Positions 26,727 through 38,902 of a stretch of DNA of 64,000 nt are shown here, in pieces (position 1 is the first letter of the stretch; each line of letters begins with the position of its first letter). Origin of the DNA: Bolinopsis microptera (lineage: Eukaryota; Ctenophora; Tentaculata; Lobata; Bolinopsidae). Below the pieces are notes generated by a model. The model did not search any database and had not been told where the DNA came from. It was given only the letters and a program-made list of their open reading frames with translations. Where the stretch lies: positions 13,375,182 to 13,439,181 of the forward strand of contig NC_087074.1 in the NCBI RefSeq assembly GCF_026151205.1. Direction: 5' to 3'. Made by a program: the position numbers and the translations under genes.

Positions 26727-26915
26727 ATCATTCCTCTAGTTCATCATTCCTCTAGTTCATCATTCCTCTAGTTCATCATTCCTCTAGTTCATCATTCCTC
26801 TAGTTCATCATTCCTCTAGTTCATCATTTCTCTAGTTCATCATTCCTCTAGTTCACCATTCCTCTAGTTCATCATTCCTCTAGTTCATAATTCCTCTAGT
26901 TCATCATTCCTCTTC
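26727..26915. repeat. 16-bp minisatellite (TTCATCATTCCTCTAG)n
   Basis: About twelve near-identical 16-bp units follow a T9 run. A few copies carry single substitutions such as TTCACCATT and TTCATAATT. Confidence 0.95.
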
Positions 26916-26967
26916 TGGAACATCTTCTGAAGTGAACGATCAACGACAGCAGTACTTTATGACTAGA

Positions 26968-27255
26968 CTAGAAAGCCCACTGGTCACAATGATAAAGCTA
27001 ATATCATTCTTTGATTGTCAAATGTTATCCCATGAAAATATCCATCCTTTCCAAAGATACAGCCGATTATTCTGTAAAACTCACTAACCACAATGTAATA
27101 ACCACAAAGTCGATCATAAATCATAATGTCGATCCAAGAATCATTGCACGTGCGCGTTCCATCATCGTTATTATGCAAATTCCTATTTTTCATATAATTT
27201 GCAAGTGGCCTGTCAGACACACATACAAAGAGAATCTTTTTAATTATAAGGAAGA
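26968..27255 (-). mobile_element. Non-autonomous Helitron-like element, solo copy
   Basis: Read on the minus strand this 288-bp element starts TCTTCCTTATAATTAAAAAG after an A and ends CAGTGGGCTTTCTAG before a T. It shares body words (ATACAGCC, TTGCACGTGC, AGAATCTTTT) with the two tandem copies at 37033-37627. TC at the start, CTAG at the end and insertion between A and T are the hallmarks of Helitrons. Confidence 0.55.
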
Positions 27256-27267
27256 TGGCTCGTGTTG

Positions 27268-27300
27268 AGAGGGGGGGGGGGGGCTGGGGGGGGGGGGAGA
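27268..27300. repeat. G-rich homopolymer tract
   Basis: Two runs of about 12 and 11 G residues are separated by CT. It could form a G-quadruplex on the plus strand. Run lengths may be unreliable. Confidence 0.75.
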
Positions 27301-28795
27301 GAAGTCCAATGTTATTCTAGTTTTACGTAAAATCTAGCTTTACAGTAAATGGGAGATTGGCTGAATAGTGAATGGTGTAAAATAAAGTAAGTAATTATCT
27401 AGTATGTCGGGCATTGAAACACTGGTACGTTCATATTAAGATATAGTTGTTATCTCTTAATAATGCAGTGTAAATGGTAGTAGTTTCTATTGTCTTAAAA
27501 TAGGACAAGTCTTGCCTAAATAGGACTTGAATCCAAATTTAGCCGGATAATGCTCGATTTCAGATCCAGGGCTGTAAAGATATATTAGGAAGTTGGGTGG
27601 AGGAGATCCCGGATTCAGACTACACAAAAAGAGTCTGCTAAACTGGATAATAGTCCGAGTACTGGTGATCTACTTCGTATGTCTAGATTGTAGTCTGGAG
27701 GGTTGTAATTTTACAGCTTTATATACCTACTTGGTCGAACAAAAGAGCTTGCTTTCTCTTAGCAAAAATGAGAGAGAGCAATTCTTTGTTCTTAACATTT
27801 CAAACATGCGTACTATTTTCTTGCTGCCATATGCAGAATTAAATACAATTCCATCTTATCCAAATTTTTTGGAGTATAATGAATGATGATTTGTGCTGAA
27901 TAAGGATGTACACGCCAGTTAGTGACCCGTTAACAACCTTGATAATCTCCAATCTGCACAGACCGTAATTCCTTAAATTGACCACGTCACACAGACTTGT
28001 GGTTACGGAATTATCTCCGAATTGTTTGGATTAAGAGAGCTCGGAATTAAGCCGGATCACATGTAAAGAGCTGTACCTGTTCTACCCGACGTGGTTCCAG
28101 TGACGGAGGGGGAAGGGTAATGAAAGTCTGTGATTATGAGGCTTTAAGGAGCGGATAGATTAGCTGCGTGTGTCGGAGTTTCTTATAACAACTACTTCGT
28201 GGTTATTCGTGTACTTGAATCTGCAGAGTGCACGTGCACATCTTGAATCTGCAGAGTGCACGTGCACATCATGTTTTAACTATCTGATCATTGGTATTAA
28301 ACAATGGCAACAGAAATGTTAACTCCTCGAATTACATTTATAGAACATTTCAAATTATGTTTTTTGAGCCAAGGTCTAGGGTTTCGGTTATCGCTATAGA
28401 TTAGAGTTTGGGTTAGAGCTAAGGGTTGGACTTGACTCTTATCAGTTATCAGTTAAATCTATAATTGAGAAATGTAAACTGTGGACGAAAACAACGGGGT
28501 GACATGAACGTGAAACAGAAATAATATTATTAGAACTTAATAAGTTTTCTTAGAAGGTGCTTAGACTATAAATAGAAGCATGAACTAACAAGTGCATTAC
28601 CGTAATAGTTTCACTCATAACTTGGTTAGGTGTTTAAGCAATTAAAATATCGAAGGTGCAAAAATTCAAGCATTGTAGGTGTAAATGAAAAGCTTTTATA
28701 GTAGTTGTACAGCAATACTAATGGGACTACTGCTTTTAGCACCCAACCACCAGACAAAAAGCTTTAAACGTAAAATGGGGTTACAAAAACCTCGG

Positions 28796-28816
28796 CGGGG
28801 GGGGGGGGGGGGGGGG
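28796..28816. repeat. Poly-G tract adjoining a 21-bp minisatellite
   Basis: About 18 G residues lie immediately before the first unit of the tandem array that begins at 28817. Confidence 0.85.
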
Positions 28817-29140
28817 TCCCACCTCGGCCTCCTGAAGTCCCATATCGGCCTCCTGAAGTCCCAAATCGGCCTCCTGAACTCCCATATCGGCCTCCTGAAC
28901 TCCCATATCGGCCTCCTGAACTCCCATATCGGCCTCCTGAACTCCCATATCGGCCTCCTGAAGTCCCATATCGGCCTCCTGAATTCCCATATCGGCCTCC
29001 TGAACTCCCATATCGGCCTCCTGAACTCCCATATCGGCCTCCTGAACTCCCATATCGGCCTCCTGAACTCACATATCGGCCTCCTGAATTCCCATATCGG
29101 CCTCCTGAACTCCCACATCGGCCTCCTGAAGTCCCATATC
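28817..29140. repeat. 21-bp minisatellite (TCGGCCTCCTGAACTCCCATA)-like
   Basis: About fifteen units of 21 bp (core TCGGCCTCCTGAACTCCCAT) run in tandem. Because 21 is a multiple of three, open frames appear on both strands with 7-residue repeats (HIGLLNS on the plus strand; GGRYGSS, MGVQEAD and WEFRRPI on the minus strand). Openness in several frames at once, and no flanking exons, argue against coding. Confidence 0.93.
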
Positions 29141-30221
29141 GGATCTCGTCACCCGATCAGTGACGTTTGATTGAACATAGCATCTCATGCGAGCTGTGGC
29201 AGGGGGTTCCCAGTCGGAGGTTCTTTGGCATTAAAAAAATGCAAATTGATAAATAATTATTGAATATTCAACAGACTAACACTTGCATCGATATTCAATA
29301 ATGATCAATATTTCACATACGGGTCAGAAACTCCAGGAATTAAACTTGTTGTAAAACAATAACACCCTCTTGTCAAGACTCAAGGTCTCTTTGAACCTTA
29401 CTATTTGAAGTATTTGTAATATTTTCCTGTACGTTACACAATCGTTAGTCAACGAAGAAGCTTATTGAACTATGTGCATAAATATATAATGATAATAATA
29501 TAATGATAATAATATAACTTGATGAATTTTCCGGCTACTGAGTAATATCGCAATTTATTAGCCCCTCATTGTTGTTTTAGGATTGAATCTTTGCTGATAG
29601 GTTAATTTCGATGAACGTCACTATTTTACTTTTTAACGCTCCTCTTACTGTTTGGACGAGCTCTTATGTTAATTGAGAGAGTACTATTACTAATTTTAGT
29701 ACTATTACTAATCTAAGTACTATAACTAATCTAAGGTTATCTTATTGTTATTATGTGTAGCTAGTTCGTCTTGTTTTGCTATGCAGACTGCAGAGTGCTC
29801 TAAATTCGGCACTCAAAGTGGGCTTAACCTAATACTTTAATACAAATGGAATTCTGGAATTACAAACTAATTTATGAGGTTCATTTGGTTAGTTTTTTAT
29901 GCAGGTATTCTGATATCAACGTCTCAGGCGTCCTACATAAAATATTAAAATATGTATCATTGCGTTCCAGAGCCCAGGTCTTAGTCTCCACCTAGCACTA
30001 ACATTTAGTCAGCACCCAACCAAAGATCTCCCTCTCTCTCCATAGCAATGTTTATGTGTTGTAATGTAGCTATAACCAACAGCAAGTAGTTCTAACAATC
30101 TAAGGGAAGACTCCCGGAGTGCTCTTGTACCCTAACATAATATGCACTTAACATCAATTTGTGATTCTGTTGGTTTTCCTGGTAGTATGCTGTCCGAACA
30201 GGACAATAGCATTACACACCC

Positions 30222-30313
30222 ACCCCTCTCCTTCTACCTCTCTCCACCTCTCTCTACCTCTCTCTCTCACTCTCTCTCTCTCTCTCTACCTCTCTCTCTC
30301 ACTCTCTCTCTGT
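30222..30313. repeat. CT-rich low-complexity tract
   Basis: Imperfect CTCTCTC stretches with ACCTCTCT interruptions. No coding potential is supported. Confidence 0.85.
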
Positions 30314-31257
30314 CCGTCCGGCCAGTCCTGCAATATGGATTACTTCCTCCTCCTCCACAGTCCACAACCTAGCAGTCTTGCAATCTCCTATCTTTTGTCC
30401 CGGCTCGGCATCACGTGGATCTGCCGTTCAATCACTGCTGGGATCTGATATTCCTAGAATAGTGGCTTTGTTTGTTGTATCGTACCTGATTCCTCCTTTC
30501 TTGAGCCGGTTTCTCTGAAAATATGATAGTTTTATGCCTTTAACGAATAACCATTTATCAAAGGGCGATATTTTATAGTGGTTTTATTTTTACTGTTTCG
30601 GGAGTGTGGTGATTCTGGAGGTTTGCTTGTCTTTTTAAAACATTTCAAAATCATTCTACCATTTGCTGTCCTTAACGTTTAGGGAAATTTAGAGAACATC
30701 GTTAGTTCTTGTTTACTGGGCTTTTTAAGTCATTGCTCAATTGTTTCGAGAAATTATTTTATCTTTCGAAAAGTTGAAAATGATGATGTGATTTGTTTCT
30801 GACTTCTGAGTTTTTTGTTGTTGATGATTTCAAGTTGACTTATTAAGACGTCCTATTATTGAGATGTCTTATAAGGATGCTGGCTCACATGTTCAACAGT
30901 TAAGATACGAGAAGATATAATAAATTTTCGTCATATTCTCTGCGGCGAATCAATGCAATTCAATCGTCCAATTGTTCAACGCTCTGTCTTTCCCTGAAAT
31001 ATGTTCATTTCGGGTCACCAATCCACCGAAAATATTTCAACCTGGGGAATATAACCAATATAATGGTCCAATGATGTCATCATGTTATTTATCATTTATT
31101 GGTCTATCATCGACCCTATGTGACGTGTATACTCATACAGTCTGCTAATCCTTAGTCACACCTGCCATAGCTCGTGCAACCGTTAAAATACAATAATAAT
31201 AATAATGCAGACAATTTACTGATATATAATACTGCAAATTATTTAGTCATTACCTGT

Positions 31258-31303
31258 CATCGTCATTACGTCATCATTACGTCATCATTACGTCATCACG
31301 TCA
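31258..31303. repeat. Short tandem repeat (ATTACGTCATC)n
   Basis: Three to four copies of an 11-12 bp unit containing TTACGTCA, a CRE-like word. The copies are otherwise unremarkable. Confidence 0.7.
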
Positions 31304-32984
31304 GAGCAGCTTGTACTCTTCAGAACATGCAAATAATTTCCCACGTGCTTTCCCACGGGCTAATCGAGCACGTGTAAAATTCACTACTGTTTTATTGAAC
31401 TTCAATTAAGACAAATTTGGAACGATCTCTTTGATCCAGTTCCGCTTTTAGCTCTTTCGTTTAAATTTCAAGGTCATTAGTACGAGTGTTGCATATTTAT
31501 TTTCTATTCTCCTCTCTCCAAAATACCATGGTCTTCTTCCGAGTGCCTCGCCAGGCTCTTAATGACCAATTATTCCATTTGTGGATGTTAATCGACTAGA
31601 CTTAAATAATAAACACTTATCCAATTATCCAGCATGTTATAGTACGATCCCCAACAGCATGTATAATATGTAGGGTTTATTATACAGCGGAGACGTACAC
31701 TCAAATTCTAGGTATAATTTCGAGATGATTCTGGCAGAGGTTGTGATGTCGCGTTGCCCAAGCGACTGATAAGTAATTCAGAGATTATTTATGAAGTATT
31801 AGATGATGTTGGAACTACGTTATGATTTTAATGAGACGGTCGATATTAGTTATACAAATTATGACATAATTGCATTCCATAAGTGAATGATCGGCATTTG
31901 TCATCCTTGAGACGAAATAGATAAAGGAGTGAAGAAAATTATATGAATAATGGAACCTTAGATCTTACGTGACTGTGCATAATAAACCAAATTTATTGAA
32001 ATCTTCCATAAGACCGTGGTATTGGTAGTATTCTTCCTTATTATTCCGAATATTGTGGCCATTCAAACCTCCTCCTAGACCTGATGAAGATTGAAGAATG
32101 TTTGATACAATCAATCAGGGTAGTTAAAGGCGGTAAATAGTCAGTTGTTTCAATAAAAAACTTTTAACTTTGCAGTGGTTTTGCAGAATTCAGTGAACAA
32201 TATTGCGACAATACTGTATTGCGGATCTGACGCAATACAGTGATGTCGTAATAAAGTGCGTTTTGCGCAAGATCAGTGCAAAGTTTGTTGCATTATTTTG
32301 AGATGGGTGAGAACAATACGGTTTATATTCAGAACAATTTTGTCGTTATAACAACAATACAGTATACACGACAATGTTGTACACCGAATTCTGGCAACCA
32401 TTGCTATTTTTCGGGATGAATGTAACTGCAATTGAAAACAAAGGAAACTCCCAAGTCTCCATGCGGACGAGCTATTTACGTAGGCAACTAATGACATTCT
32501 AATAACCTATTCTAATAATAAACTATTCTAGTAATAACCTATTCGCATTCCACAAACACAAATATAAACAAATATTTCTTAAGCCCAATCATAATAAAAT
32601 GAACGCATAATTTTGCCAACTATAACATTGTATAATTTTCATTTGCTCATTATCCCTGCATTCGCCTGAGGTGCTGTCGCCGAACCATATTATGCCGAAT
32701 GTGTCCTACAAATAGTTGATTGTAAAAATACAGCTGGTCTTTACAAACCGTATTATAATTAATGATTATGATTGACACGCATCGTTTATACTTTGTACAT
32801 TCTCAAGTTAATCAAGATGTAGCAGAAGTGAAAACAAAAGCAGTAAAAACAAAAGTAGTAAAAACAAATAGTAATAGCAGTAAAAACAAAAGTAAAGTTT
32901 ACAAATTTCGTTAGTTCCACAAACTGTAGATAACTATTTTAACTAACTAACCATATCATTGCTTCCATCTGCAGCCCCAGAGTG

Positions 32985-33824
32985 CTGAACTAGAATGCTG
33001 AACTAGAGTGCTGAACTAGAGTGCTGAACTAGAGTGCTGAACTAGAGTGCTGAACTAGAGTGCTGAACTAGAGTGCTGAACTAGAGTGCTGAACTAGAGT
33101 GCTGAACTAGAGTGCTGAACTAGAGTGCTGAACTAGAATGCTGAACTAGAGTGCTGAAGTAGAATGCTGAACTAGAGTGCTGAACTAGAGTGCTGAACTA
33201 GAGTGCTGAACTAGAGTGCTGAACTAGAGTGCTGAAGTAGAATGCTGAACTAGAGTGCTGAACTAGAGTGCTGAACTAGAGTGCTGAACTAGAGTGCTGA
33301 ACTAGAGTGCTGAACTAGAGTGCTGAAATAGAGTGCTGAACTAGAGTGCTGAACTAGAGTGCTGAACTAGAGTGCTGAACTAGAGTGCTGAAATAGAGTG
33401 CTGAACTAGAGTGCTGAACTAGAGTGCTGAACTAGAGTGCTGAACTAGAGTGCTGAACTAGAGTGCTGAACTAGAGTGCTGAACTAGAGTGCTGAACTAG
33501 AGTGCTGAAATAGAGTGCTGAACTAGAGTGCTGAACTAGAGTGCTGAACTAGAGTGCTGAACTAGAGTGCTGAAATAGAGTGCTGAACTAGAGTGCTGAA
33601 CTAGAGTGCTGAACTAGAGTGCTGAACTAGAGTGCTGAACTAGAGTGCTGAAATAGAGTGCTGAACTAGAGTGCTGAACTAGAGTGCTGAACTAGAGTGC
33701 TGAACTAGAGTGCTGAACTAGAGTGCTGAACTAGAGTGCTGAACTAGAGTGCTGAACTAGAGTGCTGAACTAGAGTGCTGAACTAGAGTGCTGAACTAGA
33801 GTGCTGAACTAGAGTGCTGAACTA
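32985..33824. repeat. 13-bp minisatellite (CTGAACTAGAGTG)n
   Basis: About 64 units of 13 bp run for 840 bp. The variants CTGAAATAGAGTG and CTGAAGTAGAATG recur at spaced intervals, indicating block-wise amplification. Confidence 0.97.
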
Positions 33825-33829
33825 AGGAG

Positions 33830-36250
33830 CAGCATTAGATGAATATAATATATATATATTGAAAGACAATCTCATCCATTAAATCATCTCACTGATTGGT
33901 GAGACGAGTACAAATCTTAATTGTAAGCTAACCAATACCATGGCAAATAGATGCTATTAGGAAAGTTCCACGCCCTTGAGCTGGTAAAATAGTAAAATGA
34001 ACTGCATACCACATTACCACCTGAACAATGCACTTCGATTACGATCCTTTATCAAAACCTGATTTCATTACTTTACTGAGTCTTTAGGAGCACAATAGCA
34101 TTATGTTCAGTATCGAATTGTTGGGAGTCAAGTTTGTCGAGGTATTGAAGCGATGGTCACTGAAATAGCTTTTTGATAATATGTTAACAATTTCCGAAGA
34201 AACTTAGGAAATTTTAAATTATTCTCGAATGTAGATAAACACACAGTTTATAACTTTGTTGCCATACCAAAAAACGTTGTTCTATTTTGTGGCCCAAAAC
34301 ATTTAAGATTCTAACGCAAACATTGCCACTATTCCCTTGTCAATTATTGTCAAATTTCGGAGACCTCTGAACCACAAACCGCTTATGTGTGAATCATGAA
34401 CTACAGGCGACTACTCAGTCTCGATACCCTGTAATAATCTAGAACAGTTCATAGTAGGTTTTATCAGTATCACTAATGGGTAATGTTTCTTTTTTTAAAC
34501 TTTTATCATTTCTATGCCTAAAAATAGGTGAATTTTTATTTAGTACATACCACTTAGCTTCAATCTTTAAAATTTTCGTAATTTCTGTGCCCAAAAATAT
34601 GTGAATTTCTATCTAAAGCATACCACTACGATTTGATTTTAAAACTTTTATCATTAATGCCTAAAAATAAGCGAATTTCTATCTGATGGATGGAATTTGC
34701 TTCTCTCTCAAACGTACGACAATTATCACAATTCTCTATTTTTCAGCTTTCTAAAGACATTCTTGCTGTTTCTTTCTATTCAGCTAAAATGTGCTCAATT
34801 GTTAGGTTGTCTTTGTACAATTAGTGAGTTCGTTCCTTTGCCAGGCACTTTTAATTTTGTGGCGTAACATACTAAGAGAGTTTACGACCTATGACTACTG
34901 GCTGAGATGGAGCTGGAGATGGCGCGAGCTTGTTTTTGGTGTGTGAATGTGGTGAGCTAATCAGCTTGCAGACTGCAGGAACATTAAACAAGCAATCAAA
35001 TTCTTTATTCTATATCACGTGCCAAAATAAACCGACGTCATTCTCCGCTGACTCAGTGTCCAGAAATGTCTATGCATTTGAACGTCATTTCACAGTTAAT
35101 CGATTCCAATACTATCATCTGTGCAATCGTTTGCTTTCAAGAACTCAACTTTACCTCCCAATCGTCAGTTCCTCCTTTGAACTGTCGTCATTTCCTCCTA
35201 ATGTCACTCTCACTGCGAATATACTGTAAATACACTGTAAATTTAGCTTACCTAAGTAAAGCTTACCTAAGCTAATAGTAATGGTCCATGTAAATCATAA
35301 TATTTATACAGAGTCCCGGGCAGAGAGGACACAAAATACACATACTTTATAAACTTATATAAGGGCCATATTAAGATCCTCCTAGTACTGCATTTACATG
35401 GGATTGGGAGACTAATTTCCAATTTTCCAGCAATTTAGAGCTCCTTGCTGCCTGCATGTTTTAGAATAACCAGAGATAGGAGGAGTCTCGTACAAACCAG
35501 TAATAGTAATTAGAAGTACCCAATACTCACAACATATCCACTGTTGTTTGGTTGAGTGAGATTTTATATAGTGTGTTATGTCTGAGAGTGCGTATATTGT
35601 GAAATGATGATCCCACTGCCCACTGCTGAGGACGTCCACCCCCGTAAGAATTATGAAATCTTACAGTTATATTCCATCGCGTGACTGCATCTTGAGCAAA
35701 GAGTTTGGTGGTTTTTTGTTTCGCGCCTCTAATGCATTGTACATGTATATGATTGACGCGGAGGGGATGATATAAGTATTGTGTCGGCAAGCATTGTAGA
35801 TACTTAGCATTTTAATGTGTTTTGTTTCTAAGAGAGTTTTTGTAACTCGTTGGATTAGCTTTTATCTTAATCTACACCCCTGCACTGTCGAATTATTTCT
35901 ACTTGCAAACACACTATATCCTTTACTCAATATAATAATTGCCATATTATTTTGGGTTGTTCGCTTTTTGTTCTGATATTCTGCAGATCACGCTTTAAAA
36001 ACGTTCTCGGTTCCTAAGAAATATAAATAATTATCGATCGATTTGTTAATAAATCATGATCATAATTGTTTACAGCAAACATTCAATAAATCTGTGTGTC
36101 ATAACGTCCGCTGTACACACTTAGCGTTTAATAAAACTATCTAGAGTGATTTCAGAACCATTATTACAGTTAATATCATACTATAATTCTCATTAAACCG
36201 CAAATTTTACGGAGGACGTCTCATTTCGACGCAGCTGTGAGCATCTTGTT
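33830..36250. other. Intergenic DNA, no gene recognised
   Basis: The longest frames here (99 codons at 34930-35229 and 87 at 35527-35790, minus strand) show no domain, no splice-linked partners and no codon-level signal. I treat the stretch as non-coding upstream DNA of the Slp-type gene. Confidence 0.4.
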
Positions 36251-36379
36251 TGTTGTTAGTCAACAGAAATCTAATTCCAGCCTTGACTGACGATGAAACC
36301 CTTCTAATGAAAGTGTCATCCTGACTCGTCATGTCGATGCTCTAAAATATGTTTCCTTGTGTTTGACCTCGACCATTTG

Positions 36380-36563
36380 ATGTCGTTTCTGTTTCCCTAC
36401 AACTGCTGCTGTCACGAATACGGGATATTAGTGAGCACTTCATCAGATACGGATCTGGATAAGACTGGTTTTGATGACGTCACATCACTTGATGACGTCA
36501 TCAACGATGACGATGTATGGTTGGGAGAGATGTTTATTGTGGATCTCACTGATATTAATCAGG
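36380..36563 (+). CDS. Possible alternative first exon of the Slp-type gene
   Basis: From ATG 36380 a 61-codon frame (start MSFLFPYNCCC, then acidic SDTDLDKTGFDDVTSLDD) runs to a strong donor, G|GTAGGTG, at 36563/36564. It ends in phase 1, the phase needed by the exon at 40196 that opens the Slp homology domain. That is also the phase in which the long exon 38903-39953 ends. The two could therefore be mutually exclusive first exons. Two perfect TGACGTCA words lie inside it (36475 and 36493). There is no homology support; it could be a chance frame. Confidence 0.33.
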
Positions 36564-37032
36564 GTAGGTGCTATTTTGGCCGACCCCAATGTTTTGATTT
36601 ATGTTTACTGTTAAGTTGCTAGCAGATGTTTTCAGAGAAGCTAATATATATATAAGCCCAGATGATTATCCTAAATTTAGATTTCATGATCCCATTTTTA
36701 AGGAAAAAAAGTATTCTCAACCCTAAGAATAATACAACACATACCATCGCCAAACTCAGTATTTGACTGGACATTGCGCGAACGGACATAATTTTGAACA
36801 GACATTAAAATGAACGCTCAAAAGCTCAAAGGCATTCAAAACTATTAAAAATCCGAAATTTGTTCATCTTTTTGGACGTTTTTTTTCAATTTTAGCAGAT
36901 TTTTCATTCGATGTTGAATAGAGTAGACAAGAAAAGCAGACATTAAGCAGTAAAAATGTTAATCTAGTCCTTTGATTAAAATTTGAATCGACCGAAATTA
37001 AAAAGTAGTCATATTATATATACTTATATATA

Positions 37033-37335
37033 CTAGAAAACCCGTGGTCACAGGGAGGAAGCTAATAGTATTGTTTGTTAGTAAGTTTAAATCGTGTCAA
37101 AAAATATCCTACACAACCGACGATACAGCCAAATAAAATGTTGCTCGTACTAAACACAGCGTAATATATCAACAAAACTGATCAAAATGACGTTAAAACA
37201 ATCATTGCACGTGCACGTGCGTGTTACAATCCTCGTTACCATGGTTACTTTGCAACCTTTTGCTTTTTGCCTAATTTGCACATGGGCGGTCGTACAGACA
37301 TCATACAGAAAGAATCTTTTGAATTATAGTAGAGA
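37033..37335 (-). mobile_element. Non-autonomous Helitron, tandem copy A
   Basis: On the minus strand it starts TCTCTACTATAATTC and ends CCACGGGTTTTCTAG followed by T. A short hairpin (CCCTGTGACCACGGG, CCC/GGG and GTG/CAC stems) sits a few bases before the terminal CTAG, as in Helitrons. Its first base directly follows the last base of copy B. Confidence 0.68.
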
Positions 37336-37627
37336 CTAGAAAGCCCGTGGTAACAGGGATGAATCCAGTCAGTTTTTATCGCATCAAAAAATATCCGTCA
37401 GTACAACCGAAGATACAGCCAATTATAATGTAGCTAGCACTGAACAGTGAGTGAACACAACGTAATTACCACAAAACCGATCAAAATGACGTTAAAACAA
37501 TCCTTGCACGTGCACGTGCGTGTAAAAACCCTCGTTACCATGGTTACTTTGCAACTACCTATTTCTCGTCTAATTTTCACGTGGGCGGTCGTACATACAG
37601 AAAGAATTCTCTGAATTATAGTAGAGA
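37336..37627 (-). mobile_element. Non-autonomous Helitron, tandem copy B
   Basis: On the minus strand it follows an A and starts TCTCTACTATAATTC; it ends CACGGGCTTTCTAG, directly abutting copy A. The pair together sits between A and T, the canonical Helitron target. Both copies share internal words including ATACAGCC, TCAAAATGACGTTAAAACAA and TTGCACGTGCACGTGCGTG. Confidence 0.68.
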
Positions 37628-38902
37628 TATACACATATATATGTATATAGGATATATATACAGGATATATATACATATATCCTGGACAAGTATCCTAAGT
37701 TCGTAGTGGAATATTTTTGAGAATTTTTTTTTTAAAATTTTTTTATTTTCAAGATAGGCTGGGCCAAGTTAGCCCACGAGAGGATAGCATTGAGATGCTC
37801 TGCCTACCTCTGGGGTGTGGCAACCCTGGGGAAGGTTGCCGGAGAAATCAGAGTGAATGGTGGAGGATGGTGTAAAAAGTGACATGAGTCAAAATTATAC
37901 GCTTAAGTACCAGCTGGGTTTGGAAAAGTAAAATGAGACGAGTCAGCATATGAGTTAATACTCTAAGTCACCCCGGTCTGATCCAGCTCTTCCGGCACAA
38001 TTAAGCGTTTGGTTCAAATTTATTTGAACGGGCATTAAAATAAATGCTATGACCCTCGGCGTCAAATTAACGTACGTTTAAATAAAGTGTGATAAGGTAA
38101 ATACTAGAATTAACCAAAAAAGTAATGAAATGGCATATGAAGGTACCCATGGTTCAAAGTAGATGGTGACTGGTGAGTTAAGCAAAAATTTAAAATTGGT
38201 TTTTAAAATAGAAAAGGATTTACAAGTTTTTGCTAGAAAAAAACGAAAGTTTGGCAATTTAACATTTAAAAAGCATAAACGCAATCTAAATTTCAAATTG
38301 CAGAAAATAACCGGGCACACCAAACAACATTCCAAATCTAACACTCTCCACCAACCAGCCAATGCTTCAGTGCTGCATAATAACATCCCAAAATCCACCG
38401 CTAATCATCTCGCACGTATCCTCCACATTTCCGTCAATGAGGCTCAATTATCAGTTGTCCTGGTGGACGCATAATGTCTAATGAGAACAGAGCACGTTGT
38501 GTGGAGAACACCTGGAAAACCATTGCCAGGGTATTAACACGCCCAATGATCAGGAGTCATGACTACACGAGTACAATATAAACGTTGCACGGTCTCCCGT
38601 CTGCCAATTATCCCATGTTTAACCATCCCGCATATCAATTGACATTTTAATTCGATCGGTTATAATTTAACTGCCACTTTATTAACCCTAGATTTGCATC
38701 ACATGGGAAAGTGTGAGAATTAAAATGCATCTCGGTTTCCAATAAAGGGATAAAGGTATCGGTCAGAGTCATCATTTTAGAGTAACTTTGGTAAAATCAG
38801 GTCACATGGCAGCACCACGTGTCGTGTAATTATCCTCACTGCTCATGTTAAATTATAAATCTGGATCAGTACATTTCCTTAAAATATTTCTTGCACATTC
38901 CG

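Noticed and set aside
28685-29170. Frames of 90-161 codons with 7-residue repeats on both strands
   Set aside because: A 21-bp array keeps several frames open at once. The repeats and poly-G explain them fully.
34930-35229. 99-codon plus-strand frame
   Set aside because: No recognisable domain, no splice partners and no ATG at the start; consistent with chance in 64 kb.
38078-38474. Overlapping frames of 103 (plus) and 106 (minus) codons just before the Slp exon
   Set aside because: The plus frame is Lys-rich and looks like a translated AT-rich or transposon-derived stretch. No domain, donor in phase or ATG context supports it. It could be a decayed transposon fragment.
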